NCBI RefSeq assembly: GCF_000330505.1
Contig: NW_004443692.1
Coordinates: 1,057,408 to 1,121,407, forward strand
Direction: 5' to 3'
DNA length: 64,000 nt
Origin: Entamoeba invadens IP1
Lineage: Eukaryota > Evosea > Mastigamoebida > Endamoebidae
In this document: piece after piece, positions 30,176 to 39,327 of the stretch
Position numbering within the stretch: the first letter of the stretch is position 1
How the letters are laid out: each line of letters begins with the position of its first letter
Position numbers and translations under genes: made by a program
The notes under the pieces: generated by a model
Databases searched by the model: none
Told to the model about the DNA's origin: nothing
The model's input: the letters and a program-made list of their open reading frames with translations, nothing else

Positions 30176-31440
30176 TTATGCAGTTTGCTTCTTGTCTTTG
30201 ACTTCTTTTGCTTTTTGAGCGGATTTTGCACTGGCGATTTCTTCTTCTTTGATTGCGATGTGCTGTTTCATAAACCCGAAGATGGCCTCACACTCGACTA
30301 ACTGTTGGAAGAGTTCAGTAATGGTTTTGTCGTTAACAGGCTTCTCTTTGAAAGTGACGACGTCTTGTGACAAGGTGATGGTGAGCAAATCTTTCTCGGT
30401 CATCGCTTTAATGAACTTCTTCAACTCATTTTGTGTCAAATGCACTCTTTTTGCAAGTTGGTCGATGGCGATTGTCGAAAAAGCTTTTGACACGTTGTCG
30501 AAGCCATTCAACACGGCAGCGACAAGGACTTGTTTAGCCAAGCCAAAGTTGCCATCTGACTTGAGTTGTGGGGAAAACATTTCGATGACGTTTTGAAGCT
30601 TATCGACACCCGCACTGAACTGTTCACTTAAAGTTATGTACACGGTGGCTTCCTTATAATTATCTACAAAGAAGGCGAGATACCCATTTGTGTTGTATTG
30701 AGTGTGACGAACAATTAAAGAGAGCAAAGTGGCTTTCTTCCAAGCACACAAAGCTGGAGTGGTCAATGATTTATTTGGACAGACGACACATTGGTGGAAT
30801 AAGAATAAAGCGTCACGTAAGTCTCGATTGTTCAAGGCTATACATCCAACGTAGTACAAATACATTTGAAGAGAAAACGAATCCATTCCAGGAGCTACCC
30901 CTTTGTATTTGGTGCAATATAACACTTTCCCAATATCATATTGCTTTGTGGAGTATAAGATATGAGCTTGGAATGAATGGTATGGCGACAAGATGCCATA
31001 CTCGACCCGAGACAACAACTTTTCAATCACTGGCGACATTTTTGTGATGAGATTTCCGTTGCGCTGTGAATACACTTCTGTCTTGTGTAACATCTCCAAA
31101 AAGAGAGATTCCGCACTCGCAAAATTCTCTACTTTAACAGTTGTGATGTAAGCGTCGACTTCTGACATGAACTTCTGTAAATTCTTGTCATTGAGTGTTC
31201 TTGTTTGTTCACGTCTGGAGATAAGCATTATAAATCTATTCAAAATGGTTACCAAAACTTAACAAACAAAATAAGACAATGACTGCACGGAAATTCGTTA
31301 GGCTTATAGGCCGTTAAAAGTTCGCTATATTTTTCAAATGTTTTCGGTGAGAAGGCAAGAGATTTTATCTCACTCAAAAGAACGTCCTGTGGGTACCCCA
31401 ACACGCTGTTTAACTCAACTTTTTGTTTCTCTTTCGACAT
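30176..31440 (-). CDS. CSN3: COP9 signalosome subunit 3 (CSN3), PCI-domain protein, one intron
   Basis: Exon 1 is 31268-31440. The intron starts at 31267 with GTTTGT. Two acceptors keep the frame: AATAG ending at 31236 (32-nt intron) and CCAG ending at 31215 (53-nt intron, 403 residues); the longer is nearer normal intron size. The protein is all-helical. A TPR-like segment around DSFSLQMYLYYVGCIALNNRDLRDALFLF, followed by TPALCAWKKATLLSLI, is the CSN3-type core, and a PCI winged helix follows (about 290-360: AFSTIAIDQLAKRVHLTQ). CSN removes Nedd8 from cullins; subunit 3 is structural. The proteasome lid subunit Rpn3 is the main alternative but is longer. A perfect AATGAACT element lies upstream. 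Confidence 0.82.
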
Positions 31441-31461
31441 GACTCGCTTTTGTAATTTTTG

Positions 31462-31469
31462 AGTTCATT
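31462..31469 (-). promoter_or_regulatory. GAAC core promoter element
   Basis: On the minus strand the bases read AATGAACT, followed by CAAAAATTA, which resembles the initiator consensus. They sit 22 bases before the CSN3 ATG at 31440. Confidence 0.6.
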
Positions 31470-31663
31470 CTTCTTTTCTGGTTTTATACTTATACCTCAT
31501 TCTTCTCTAGTTCTTTTGAAGTTTTACTTCTTACTATTAGTTTATAGATTAGTGCTTGAATCTGATAATAACATTTATAATCCTATGTTTTTATATAAAT
31601 AAAATAATGTTATTGTAATAGTTCAATTAAACTATAATAAAACTATATTTGGAGTGGATGTCA

Positions 31664-33010
31664 TCAATCGGGTAATTCAATTTCAACGAAGTTGGACTTG
31701 GACTGGAGTTTCTTTCTTGAGAATAAGAAGAAGACGGTTACGATACAAAGTCCGACCACTAAGACTAAGACCGTGATAACAGCGGAGACGATCAGAATAC
31801 CTTTGCCCCATGTAATCCACTTTATTGGTTCGACTATGGGTATGCACTCTTCAACACACCATAATTCTATTCCATTAGTTGTGTTACAATAATATATTCC
31901 GCTTAGCGTTACATTTTTGTTTGGCACTTTAAAACTTTGACAGACTGATTTCTGAGTGGTCTCAAAAAGAATTGTATATGGCACATCACCAGTAAATGTT
32001 ATTGTATTGCTGTTGAATGAAACGTATTTGATTGTGCTGTTTGGAACCTTTTCTATTATAGTGAGATCTCCTTCGTAATTGTAAATAGTTACATTCTTGT
32101 GGTTCTTCAAATAAAAAGTCCCGTTGTGATGATTGTGAATATTGGTCTCCCCAAAATTTTCTAAAGACAGTTCGCTGTCATACTGGCGCATAATGTCGAT
32201 AGACGATTCCGGAACTTGATTTATCACTTTGAGGTTTTCATTGTTTTTAAGTTCAATTTTGGTGTTTGAACCAAAGTACTCGAAATCGGTATTTGTACAC
32301 TCTACATTGCCATTCAAAGCCTGAAAAGTAATGACACTGTTTTGTTCACAAAAGTTATAAGGCGAGCACTCCACTTTTCCAGGTGTAGATGTGCAGTTCG
32401 CGACATCTGGAACTGCAAATCCTAAATTATGAGATGACGTCAAAAATGAAAAACAAAAATTGAGTGATTGAGTGGAGTATTTTTTTGTTATTGAGTCTTG
32501 TGCAAGAATAGATTGAATTTCGAAATATGGAACATTTATCGTAACCTCCTTTCGTTTCGACCCAGAAAAGAGAAGATCAATCAAAATATAATTTTGTGAT
32601 GAAATTGAGAGATTGGAATTGTCGGAAAGGTAAAATGTGTTGAGATTTCTCGAATGAGTATTGAGAGATAATGAGAAAGATCCAATGTTTTGAAGGAAAA
32701 ACGTCGGAGAAATTCCGTTTTCAAGCGAAAAGGTTGACGTAGGACAATTATCGGCAAACCGAAAAGATAAATCAATATCACTCTCAACACCCGATCTCAA
32801 AACAAAGTGAGAGGGAGATTGAGAAGTGAACGAAAAGACGCCATCTATAAAACTGAAATTTTCGAGTGAGGTAAGTGTCTCATTTTGTGGGCAATTGTCC
32901 GTTGCGTATATTGCAACTACACCATCAGGAGTATCACACAATATATAAGAGTTGGTAAGTGATAGTAGAGTGATACATAACAGAAAACAACTCATCAATT
33001 TGCCTTTCAT
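31664..33010 (-). CDS. Orphan type I transmembrane surface glycoprotein
   Basis: The protein has 448 residues. A signal peptide covers about residues 1-21 (LMSCFLLCITLLSLTNS). A single membrane helix lies near 405-430 (GILIVSAVITVLVLVVGLCI) and is followed by a short basic cytosolic tail. The ectodomain is rich in Asn, Ser, Phe and Tyr, with at least eight N-x-S/T sites (NETL, NFSF, NLSI, NCTS, NGTF, NVTI, NSTI, NVTL) and about ten Cys, some in the membrane-proximal C-x-TT...WCVEEC stretch. No known domain is recognised; a beta-rich, possibly beta-helical or LRR-like ectodomain is suggested by repeating short strands around N-[ILV]-[ST]. It is probably exposed at the plasma membrane or in phagosomes. 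Confidence 0.8.
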   Translation of the reverse strand: MKGKLMSCFLLCITLLSLTNSYILCDTPDGVVAIYATDNCPQNETLTSLENFSFIDGVFSFTSQSPSHFVLRSGVESDIDLSFRFADNCPTSTFSLENGISPTFFLQNIGSFSLSLNTHSRNLNTFYLSDNSNLSISSQNYILIDLLFSGSKRKEVTINVPYFEIQSILAQDSITKKYSTQSLNFCFSFLTSSHNLGFAVPDVANCTSTPGKVECSPYNFCEQNSVITFQALNGNVECTNTDFEYFGSNTKIELKNNENLKVINQVPESSIDIMRQYDSELSLENFGETNIHNHHNGTFYLKNHKNVTIYNYEGDLTIIEKVPNSTIKYVSFNSNTITFTGDVPYTILFETTQKSVCQSFKVPNKNVTLSGIYYCNTTNGIELWCVEECIPIVEPIKWITWGKGILIVSAVITVLVLVVGLCIVTVFFLFSRKKLQSKSNFVEIELPD

Positions 33011-33421
33011 CGTTCATCCTCAATGAACATTTCAGACGGTTCTTTTTTCGACACTTCTGTTGTTCCAATTTTTTTCGAATTTTCTTTTTTTTTGTTTTTT
33101 GTTTATTTTTTTGTTGTTGAAAATGTTTTTTATTTCATTTAGCGATTTGTTCTTAATTAGTCTCATTTTTTTAACTATTAAATAATAACACTGAGAACCA
33201 TATGAATAGTTATATCTTCGCCTCAAACTTTGTATTTTTGCGCCTCAAAACTGGTTCTTTCGATTCTTTCAACCCATCAGAACTATACTCGAATAGTAAA
33301 AAGTCATGCAATTACTAGTAACTTCCCGATAGACACCAACACTGATGACAAAGCCAATTGATTTTAATGAAGTTCAAGAAAATCGATGAAAAAAGAAACT
33401 AGAAAGTAAGAGGTGATTTGG
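33011..33421. other. Shared 5' region of divergent genes
   Basis: This is the promoter space between the leftward glycoprotein and rightward beta-helix genes. On the minus strand a GATGAACG motif and an AAAGAACC motif sit just before the ATG at 33010. A 64-codon minus frame in this stretch (33032-33226) is low-complexity Lys/Asn/Arg and unlikely to be a gene. Confidence 0.5.
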
Positions 33422-34768
33422 ATGGGGCAAATACCCAGTAAGAAAGGCATGAAAAAAATTTACGTTGGCCCAAAACACAAGCGGCAACACATCTCCGACG
33501 CCGTTCGAACAGCACCACCAAACAGTTATATTTTTATTGAACCCGGGAGGTATGAGGAATCGGAGCCGATTGTGATAGACAAGTCGATTATATTAGTTGG
33601 ACTCGTGGAAGAAGGCGGGTCGAATATATTTGTGAAAACGGAGTCATCTGCGTGTGTCTTGGTCTCCGCGCCAGAACGTGTAGTTATTCAAAACATCGAC
33701 TTTACCACTTCCGCGACAGCGAAACCCGTAATTGACGTTCAACAAGGCGAGTTGATAATGGAACAGTGTGGGATCTGTTGTGGAGAGGAAGGTGTCACAC
33801 TCTTTCCAAGGAATGTCAGTCTGACTATGATCAAATGCACTGTCACACAATGTTTGAAAGTCGGTGTAGTCTGTGCAGGGGATGAAACAACGGTGTTAAT
33901 CGATAAAACAACCTTCCGCGAATGCCAGACTGGTATTAACATAACACAAGGGTCGAATCCTTTAATCACTGAATGTCTCATATCACAATGTGGAACTGGG
34001 ATTTACGTCACAGAGAATGGTCGTGGCTGTATTGTCGACTGTTCGATATCACAGAATAAGAAGCCTGGGATATTAACGCACACCAAAGGGAATCCCGTCG
34101 TCATCAACACAAAAATCGTTGACGGAACTTCCAATGGACTATTTGTGAAGAACAAGGGCAAAGGTGTGTTACTTGATTGTGAAATATCGAAGAACTATCT
34201 GCCTGGGATAGCGTCTTGTGAGGACGGATCTCCTTGTGTTGTCCACACGTCGATTAAAGAAGGAAAAAACGCCGGTGTTTTTGTGTACGAGAATGGTGGG
34301 GGACTGTTTGCGTCATGTTCGATGAAAGAGAACACCATGCCCGGGATCGAAGTCCGAGGAGGCGGGAATCCAATTGTAGTCGACTCTGATGTCTCTCGTG
34401 GGCAATCGAATGGGATCTATTTGCACAACAGAGCAGATGGTATTTTTGTGAGGACGTCAGTCACTGAGAATGCGCTTCCTGGGATGGCTATACGTACTGG
34501 AGCGAATCCACTTGTCTACGACTGTAATTTAGTCGCGGGTAAAGACTTTGCACTTTTTGTGAGTGACAAAGGAGAAGGGTTAGTGGTGAATTCGACGATC
34601 GAAGGGTGTAGTGCTCAGCCTGTGGAGATCCAAGATGGGAATTGTGTGATCCAAGGTGGGAACATAATTGATGGGAAGAAAAACAATGTCGAGCAATGGT
34701 TAGAAAAGATTCCTGAAGGGCTTGGATTGCTTGAAGAAGATGTTCCTGACTTCTCGTTGCTTGTGTAA
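33422..34768 (+). CDS. Right-handed beta-helix repeat protein with N-myristoylation-like start
   Basis: The ATG at 33422 gives 448 residues; a GTG nine bases earlier is in frame but is not a eukaryotic start. After a short N-terminal segment the whole chain is built of short strands. From about residue 180 a unit of about 46 residues recurs five times, each with a GNP-[IL]-[VI] turn, an NG-[LIV]-[FY]-V-x-N-x-[AG] strand and an LPG-[IM] turn. This is the coil pattern of right-handed parallel beta-helices (CASH/NosD/FBXO11-like, family knowledge). No F-box or catalytic lyase residues are evident. The start MGQIPSKKG matches the N-myristoyltransferase consensus (Gly2, Ser6, basic 7-8), so membrane attachment is plausible. 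Confidence 0.85.
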   Translation: MGQIPSKKGMKKIYVGPKHKRQHISDAVRTAPPNSYIFIEPGRYEESEPIVIDKSIILVGLVEEGGSNIFVKTESSACVLVSAPERVVIQNIDFTTSATAKPVIDVQQGELIMEQCGICCGEEGVTLFPRNVSLTMIKCTVTQCLKVGVVCAGDETTVLIDKTTFRECQTGINITQGSNPLITECLISQCGTGIYVTENGRGCIVDCSISQNKKPGILTHTKGNPVVINTKIVDGTSNGLFVKNKGKGVLLDCEISKNYLPGIASCEDGSPCVVHTSIKEGKNAGVFVYENGGGLFASCSMKENTMPGIEVRGGGNPIVVDSDVSRGQSNGIYLHNRADGIFVRTSVTENALPGMAIRTGANPLVYDCNLVAGKDFALFVSDKGEGLVVNSTIEGCSAQPVEIQDGNCVIQGGNIIDGKKNNVEQWLEKIPEGLGLLEEDVPDFSLLV

Positions 34769-34927
34769 AAGTTATTTGAAAAAGTTGTTCTCTGTTGTTT
34801 CAAATGGGTAGGAATGATTGAAGTCATAGCATCTAATATATATAAAAAATAACTAGAGAAGGGATTGGAGTTAAGGATTGAAGAAAGTTAATAAGAAGTG
34901 ATAAATAGAGAAACAAAGACAAGTCAT

Positions 34928-35149
34928 TTATTCCTTCTTTGCAGCTGGTTCGGCGGCAGCAGCTCTTTTGGCCATTTTTGCGTCGAGTCTCTGTTTAAGA
35001 GCAAACTTTCTTGAGGCTTTGATCGAACGCGCAACCTTCACGTTGATACCCTTTTTGCTCTCGTACTCATGGTGCTTTGGCTTGTAGAAACCATTTCTGT
35101 GGTTTTTGTGAGACTGGTTGTGGGATGATCTGTTCTTGTCCTTGGACAT
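34928..35149 (-). CDS. RPL29: 60S ribosomal protein eL29
   Basis: The ATG at 35149 gives a 73-residue basic protein. It begins MSKDKNRSSHNQSHKNHRNG and continues YESKKGINVKVARSIKASRKFA, the conserved N-terminal block of eL29 (S/H-NQS-x-K-x-HRNG). The Ala/Lys tail is typical. The protein sits on the large subunit near the peptidyl transferase entrance. The frame continues 5 codons upstream without an ATG. The minus-strand upstream region has AAAGGAACTT close to the start. Length is normal for the family (about 65-75 in lower eukaryotes). Confidence 0.93.
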   Translation of the reverse strand: MSKDKNRSSHNQSHKNHRNGFYKPKHHEYESKKGINVKVARSIKASRKFALKQRLDAKMAKRAAAAEPAAKKE

Positions 35150-36049
35150 CAGGCTGCAAAGCAAGTTCCTTTTCTTTTTTTTAAGGGTTCTTGACCGTGG
35201 TATACCTTTTTACTAATAAATATTAGTATTGTATTATAATTTATAGCTTTTTCTGTTTACTTATCAAAGGGTAAATTTGGATGAAAACATTTCTGTATCG
35301 AAACACTTTAAACTGCGTTTTTAATAATATTTTATATTATTTTATAATTATATTTTATTGTGAATTGTGAGTATGGGAAACTATACACTATAATTTTGTT
35401 AATTAATAAGTATTTTTTTGATTTTTTGTCAAAAAACGCGAAATGATGAAACCCGTGTGGACAAATAAAACCCTTCCAGTAAACTTGGTTTTTGGGAAAA
35501 ATTTTTGGTGATGGAGTGTAAAAATGGTAACAAAAAACAAAAAAGGGGGAATTATATCTCAAAAAAGAATTATTTGTTCCATCGAATTATAAATGAAGTT
35601 CTATGTGTCAAGAACACATATCAGAACATGTCACAAAGCCCGTAATAGTGCATATTCTGCTTTTGACGTTTAAAACTAAGAGAAGTCATATTTTCAAGAA
35701 AGGTCTTTATATAAATGAAAAAAATAGGTCATTTTATTGGTTAATTTAAACTATAATATATAATAAGTAATAATAATAATACAGTTCAAAACATCTAAAT
35801 TAAGAAAAGCATACCAGGGCATTTTACTATTTTACGAAATAACATTTCCCAACAGTTTGCATTACCTCAAACTCAAGCAGTAAGTCCCAGAATTCCAAGA
35901 AAAACGATTGTAATATAACAACTGAATACAAAATGTGGACCAAAAACACATGAACAAGAACTCTGGTGGGAAATGGCAGTTGAGAAAGGTAGCCCTAGTC
36001 GGAGGGTTTAATGGGGGTATATAAGTCGAGCAGAACACCATGAGATACA
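35150..36049. other. Shared 5' region of eL29 and TCTP
   Basis: This 0.9 kb lies between divergent, presumably highly expressed genes. The middle is AT-rich with no ORF of note. A TATATAAG box is at 36018-36025, 25 bases before the TCTP ATG, with AGAACACC after it. Confidence 0.6.
36018..36025 (+). promoter_or_regulatory. TATA-like box of the TCTP gene
   Basis: TATATAAG lies 25 bases before the ATG, in a short G-rich stretch. AGAACACC follows at 36032, GAAC-like. A short upstream ATG at about 36040 opens an out-of-frame uORF overlapping the TCTP start. Confidence 0.5.
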
Positions 36050-36568
36050 ATGATTGTGTATCAAGACATCTTCAACGGTGATGAAATGTATAATGACTCT
36101 TTCACGATCAGACAGGAGGGCTGTATGGATGTGATTAATGCAAAATTTATTGATAAAAAATTGGACGACGGAGGAATTGCTTCAAATGCCGATGAAGATG
36201 CTGAGGAGGGAGCTGCTGGTGAAGGAGTAGAAGCTGCTGTTATTGAGAAAGTCATTGATGTTGTTGAGGGGTCACAACTTGTTCAACAAGATGGGTTCAC
36301 CAAAGCTGCTTATATGGCACACGTTAAAGGGTATCTCAAGTTATTGGTTGATTATTTAACCAAGGAACACCCAGAAAGAGTCGCTACTTTCAAAGTTGAA
36401 GCTCAAGCTTTTGTTAAGAAAGTCATTGAAAACTTCAAGGAATGCATTTTCTATTCAGGAAGATCAATGGATACTGATACCGGATGCCTCGTCGTGTCTA
36501 TTTATCACGATGGAACTAACCCAGTCTTCTACTTCTTCAGAGATGGAATGAAACAAGAAAGATATTAA
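36050..36568 (+). CDS. TCTP: Translationally controlled tumor protein homologue (TCTP)
   Basis: The 172-residue protein matches the family over its full length: MIVYQDIFNGDEMYNDSF at the start (MxxYxDxxxxDEMxSD), an acidic flexible loop at about 40-65 (DEDAEEGAAGEG), the helical hairpin region (GYLKLLVDYLTKEHPERVATFKVEA), and the C-terminal strand pair FYSGRSMDTD and YHDGTNPVFYFFRDGMK. TCTP is an abundant cytosolic guanine-exchange/chaperone-like protein linked to growth control and calcium binding. It has no intron. Codon use looks strongly biased toward that of the ribosomal genes nearby, as expected for high expression. Confidence 0.96.
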   Translation: MIVYQDIFNGDEMYNDSFTIRQEGCMDVINAKFIDKKLDDGGIASNADEDAEEGAAGEGVEAAVIEKVIDVVEGSQLVQQDGFTKAAYMAHVKGYLKLLVDYLTKEHPERVATFKVEAQAFVKKVIENFKECIFYSGRSMDTDTGCLVVSIYHDGTNPVFYFFRDGMKQERY

Positions 36569-37305
36569 TCGAATTGTTCTAAATTCTTTTGGTTTTTTTA
36601 ATTTCTGACGTTTCTTCGTAATTGCTGAATTCATCATTTTTTTTAAACAAAATTTTTTTTATTTTATGTTTTGCAAAATGTTTTTCTTTTTCTTATTTTT
36701 TCATTGTGATGTTATTAATATGTCATTTTTATAATAAGTTTTTATAAAAAATAATTAGGGTTTGTGTTTATTCACTTTTTTATAAAATAAGATTTTTTTT
36801 TTATTTTTGAAAAAAAAGTGATTGAAACAAACAAAAAAGAAGTCAGTATGAAATATAATATTCAATAGTTAATATTTGATTTAATATATTTAAACAGAAT
36901 TATAGTTAAACCATTTATTTTTAATTAATTATCATTTTTTTCGATTATTTACAATACAAATTATAATAAATACATTATTTATAGAAAAAGTTCCAAATTT
37001 TCGGGATATTTTATAAAAAAAATAAGTATCACAAATAGTTATTTATTTTACTATCGGCAAAAAGCCAAAAATGGTAATGTTATATACAATTGGCATTGTT
37101 TTCTTATTATTTATACTATAAATATATGCCATTTGTTATGTGGTGGTTTTATGATAATAATATAGTTTCTAAATATAAAAACAACTAAAATAAAAATAGA
37201 TAAATCAGTGAGAAATAAATTCAAACAACACCCAAAACTATACTATAATTATAAAACAAACTATTAAACACCTATAGTTCATCGCGATGAAAAGAAATCT
37301 TTGCG
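36569..37305. other. AT-rich intergenic region
   Basis: This lies between two rightward genes and consists of A/T runs with no conserved feature. A short upstream ATG at 37287 opens an out-of-frame uORF over the next gene's start (37306). Confidence 0.55.
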
Positions 37306-38451
37306 ATGAACTCAAAGGACAAAATGGCAACGCACGGATGCGATAAAACGCCCCAACCCGAGCCCTGTTATCCACCCGCAGTGCCTTGGGTAGAAAGTAG
37401 CGCAGACCTTCCATACATTCCTCTCGAGGATGCAAGCAAACCCCAACAGCAAAAGGTGCATAAAGACCAAATGTTCCAAAAATCTTCAAAGTCGCAAGAA
37501 GACGACTCGCGACAGTCTGCTGTTAAACAACAAAACATCAACATTCCACTTGAGCAATACGTCAAATTCCGTGTCGATGAAGTCGAACTCAAGAAGCTGT
37601 CAACGGAGAACGCGCTTCTCATTGCGGAGAACAAAAAGATCAAAGAAGAGTCGCTTTCTTGGAAATTGCGATATGAAGAATGTAAGGAGGTGTACTACAA
37701 GAAGATGCATGACCTCTATCTGACTAAAACAGAGAAAAACACGATATTAGAGCGGTCCGAGCTACTCGAGAAAACTCTAACAACCTTTTCCAAAGCTAAA
37801 GACATATCAACGTCGGGTTCAAGCGAAGTCAAAGACGAGAAGTCCTCCGAACGCACGGAAAAGACGCGAGAACAGTCGAGGGACGCGAGTGGATATTCCA
37901 GTCGCCTTTCCGATTCCAAGAAGCCAATTCCAAAATCAGAGCAAAGTCAAAAGCCCGAGAAAACAAAAACAAAGAAAGACGACGGTGATAAGAAAGAGCG
38001 TAAAGAGCGAACAGTAGAGCCGACTAAATTGACTGACGGGGAGTATCAATTGTATTACGAAAAGTTGAGTGCCGTATACGACAGTATTAAAGACTGTACT
38101 ATCAATGTGATGTCTCTCGAAGACGGGAAAGAGAACCAATTGATGGACATCCGGTATTTACAATTACTTGGTGTGATGAAACAACTGCTTGAGACAAAGC
38201 GTGGGTTTAGGGTCTTAGAAGGAAAGCCATGCGTCCAATCTTCCGTGCTGTTGGAAGAGTTTTGCAAGATGAATAACATGAAGTGCATCAATTTGTCCGA
38301 AGAGGAGAATAAAATAGCAAGAAGGCGGGTCGTCGGACAACTCAACAAATGTATTAAAATATTTGAGCAGAAAAGAAAGAACGAAAACTCTCCAGTGCAC
38401 TTGAGGGTGGTCAAGAAAAGATATCCTCACATACAACTGTTAATTGTATGA
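37306..38451 (+). CDS. Coiled-coil protein of unknown function with C-terminal helical domain
   Basis: The protein has 381 residues and no signal peptide or membrane segment. Residues 1-75 are Pro/Gln/Ser-rich. Residues about 80-165 are a coiled coil, the Leu/Glu/Lys heptads around VELKKLSTENALLIAENKKI. Residues 165-240 are charged and disordered (repeated Lys/Glu/Ser). Residues about 245-381 (from LTDGEYQLYYEKLSAVYDSI to the end) look like a compact helical domain with conserved-looking aromatic and Cys residues. I do not recognise a family; the layout would suit an adaptor or cytoskeletal scaffold. Coding is supported by composition and by an uninterrupted frame. The ATG at 37306 is the first in frame. 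Confidence 0.75.
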   Translation: MNSKDKMATHGCDKTPQPEPCYPPAVPWVESSADLPYIPLEDASKPQQQKVHKDQMFQKSSKSQEDDSRQSAVKQQNINIPLEQYVKFRVDEVELKKLSTENALLIAENKKIKEESLSWKLRYEECKEVYYKKMHDLYLTKTEKNTILERSELLEKTLTTFSKAKDISTSGSSEVKDEKSSERTEKTREQSRDASGYSSRLSDSKKPIPKSEQSQKPEKTKTKKDDGDKKERKERTVEPTKLTDGEYQLYYEKLSAVYDSIKDCTINVMSLEDGKENQLMDIRYLQLLGVMKQLLETKRGFRVLEGKPCVQSSVLLEEFCKMNNMKCINLSEEENKIARRRVVGQLNKCIKIFEQKRKNENSPVHLRVVKKRYPHIQLLIV

Positions 38452-38861
38452 ATTTATGGAGTTCCGTTGAATGGAACTATGTATTATAATTTTAATACTA
38501 TTCGTTAATAGTTTACTTACGAAAAATCATCGAAAGTTGAAAGCAAATGTTTTTCTATAACAATTATTCGGTGGCCAATTTCCTCTGGACTAAAACATTT
38601 TTTACTTCAAGTCAAAGGAAATAGAACTATTACTTAGTAATAATTAATTTTAATATTAGAACATAACCATTTGAGGATATTCGGCTGTGTATGTTAAAGT
38701 TTCTGGGAACAAATCTACGAAATATGAAGGATAAACCAAATGTAAATATGTATTTCATATAACTTAAATAGTGTGGTTTGAGTAATTAGAAGTATAGTAT
38801 TTGTTTTTTTATAAACACCAGTCCTGAACAACTCGCAAACTCAAATTCAACAATAGAAGGA
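38452..38861. other. Intergenic region
   Basis: This lies between two rightward genes and is AT-rich. A GAAC-containing CTGAACAACTC stretch about 40 bases before the next ATG could be its promoter element. Confidence 0.5.
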
Positions 38862-39188
38862 ATGATTCAAATTGACTTAAACAATCCAGTTGCAAGCCAA
38901 AAGGTTGATATTACTGATTCACTTGTTACAAAGGAAGAACAACAAAAAAGAGAGCTCTATGTACTAGAACGTGAGAATGCGATGAAATACTTCTTGCTTG
39001 GATTTCTTGGGAGTTGTCTATGGTTAGTATGTTTTTACTATTACAAAAACTCTCAGAATGAAAAGGCGCGAAGATATGCAAGAGTTTCTTTGGGGTTCTT
39101 CATTGGGTTTTCCGTCCTCTTTGTAGCGGTTCTTACGTTGTGTATTGTATGGGTATGTCTCTCTACCTTTACTTCTGTTTTTAATTGA
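38862..39188 (+). CDS. Small two-helix membrane protein
   Basis: The protein has 108 residues. The N-terminal about 40 residues are polar with a charged helix. Two hydrophobic helices follow (about 43-60, YFLLGFLGSCLWLVCFYYY, and about 75-103, VSLGFFIGFSVLFVAVLTLC), joined by a short basic loop NSQNEKARRYARV. There is no signal sequence, so both ends should be on the same side of the membrane. No family is recognised. The coding call rests on the clean ATG, the amphipathic-plus-hydrophobic organisation and codon composition. It could be an ER or endosomal helper protein; this is a guess. Confidence 0.65.
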   Translation: MIQIDLNNPVASQKVDITDSLVTKEEQQKRELYVLERENAMKYFLLGFLGSCLWLVCFYYYKNSQNEKARRYARVSLGFFIGFSVLFVAVLTLCIVWVCLSTFTSVFN

Positions 39189-39327
39189 CTCTGTTTATTC
39201 AATTTAATAAGTAATGGACATACTATTTGAGTCTCAACTTATAAAAGATGAGTGTTACAATGTTATGAAGTAAGTCATTCAATTGATTAAATAAAGTAAT
39301 CAACACTCAACATTATAATATTTGATA

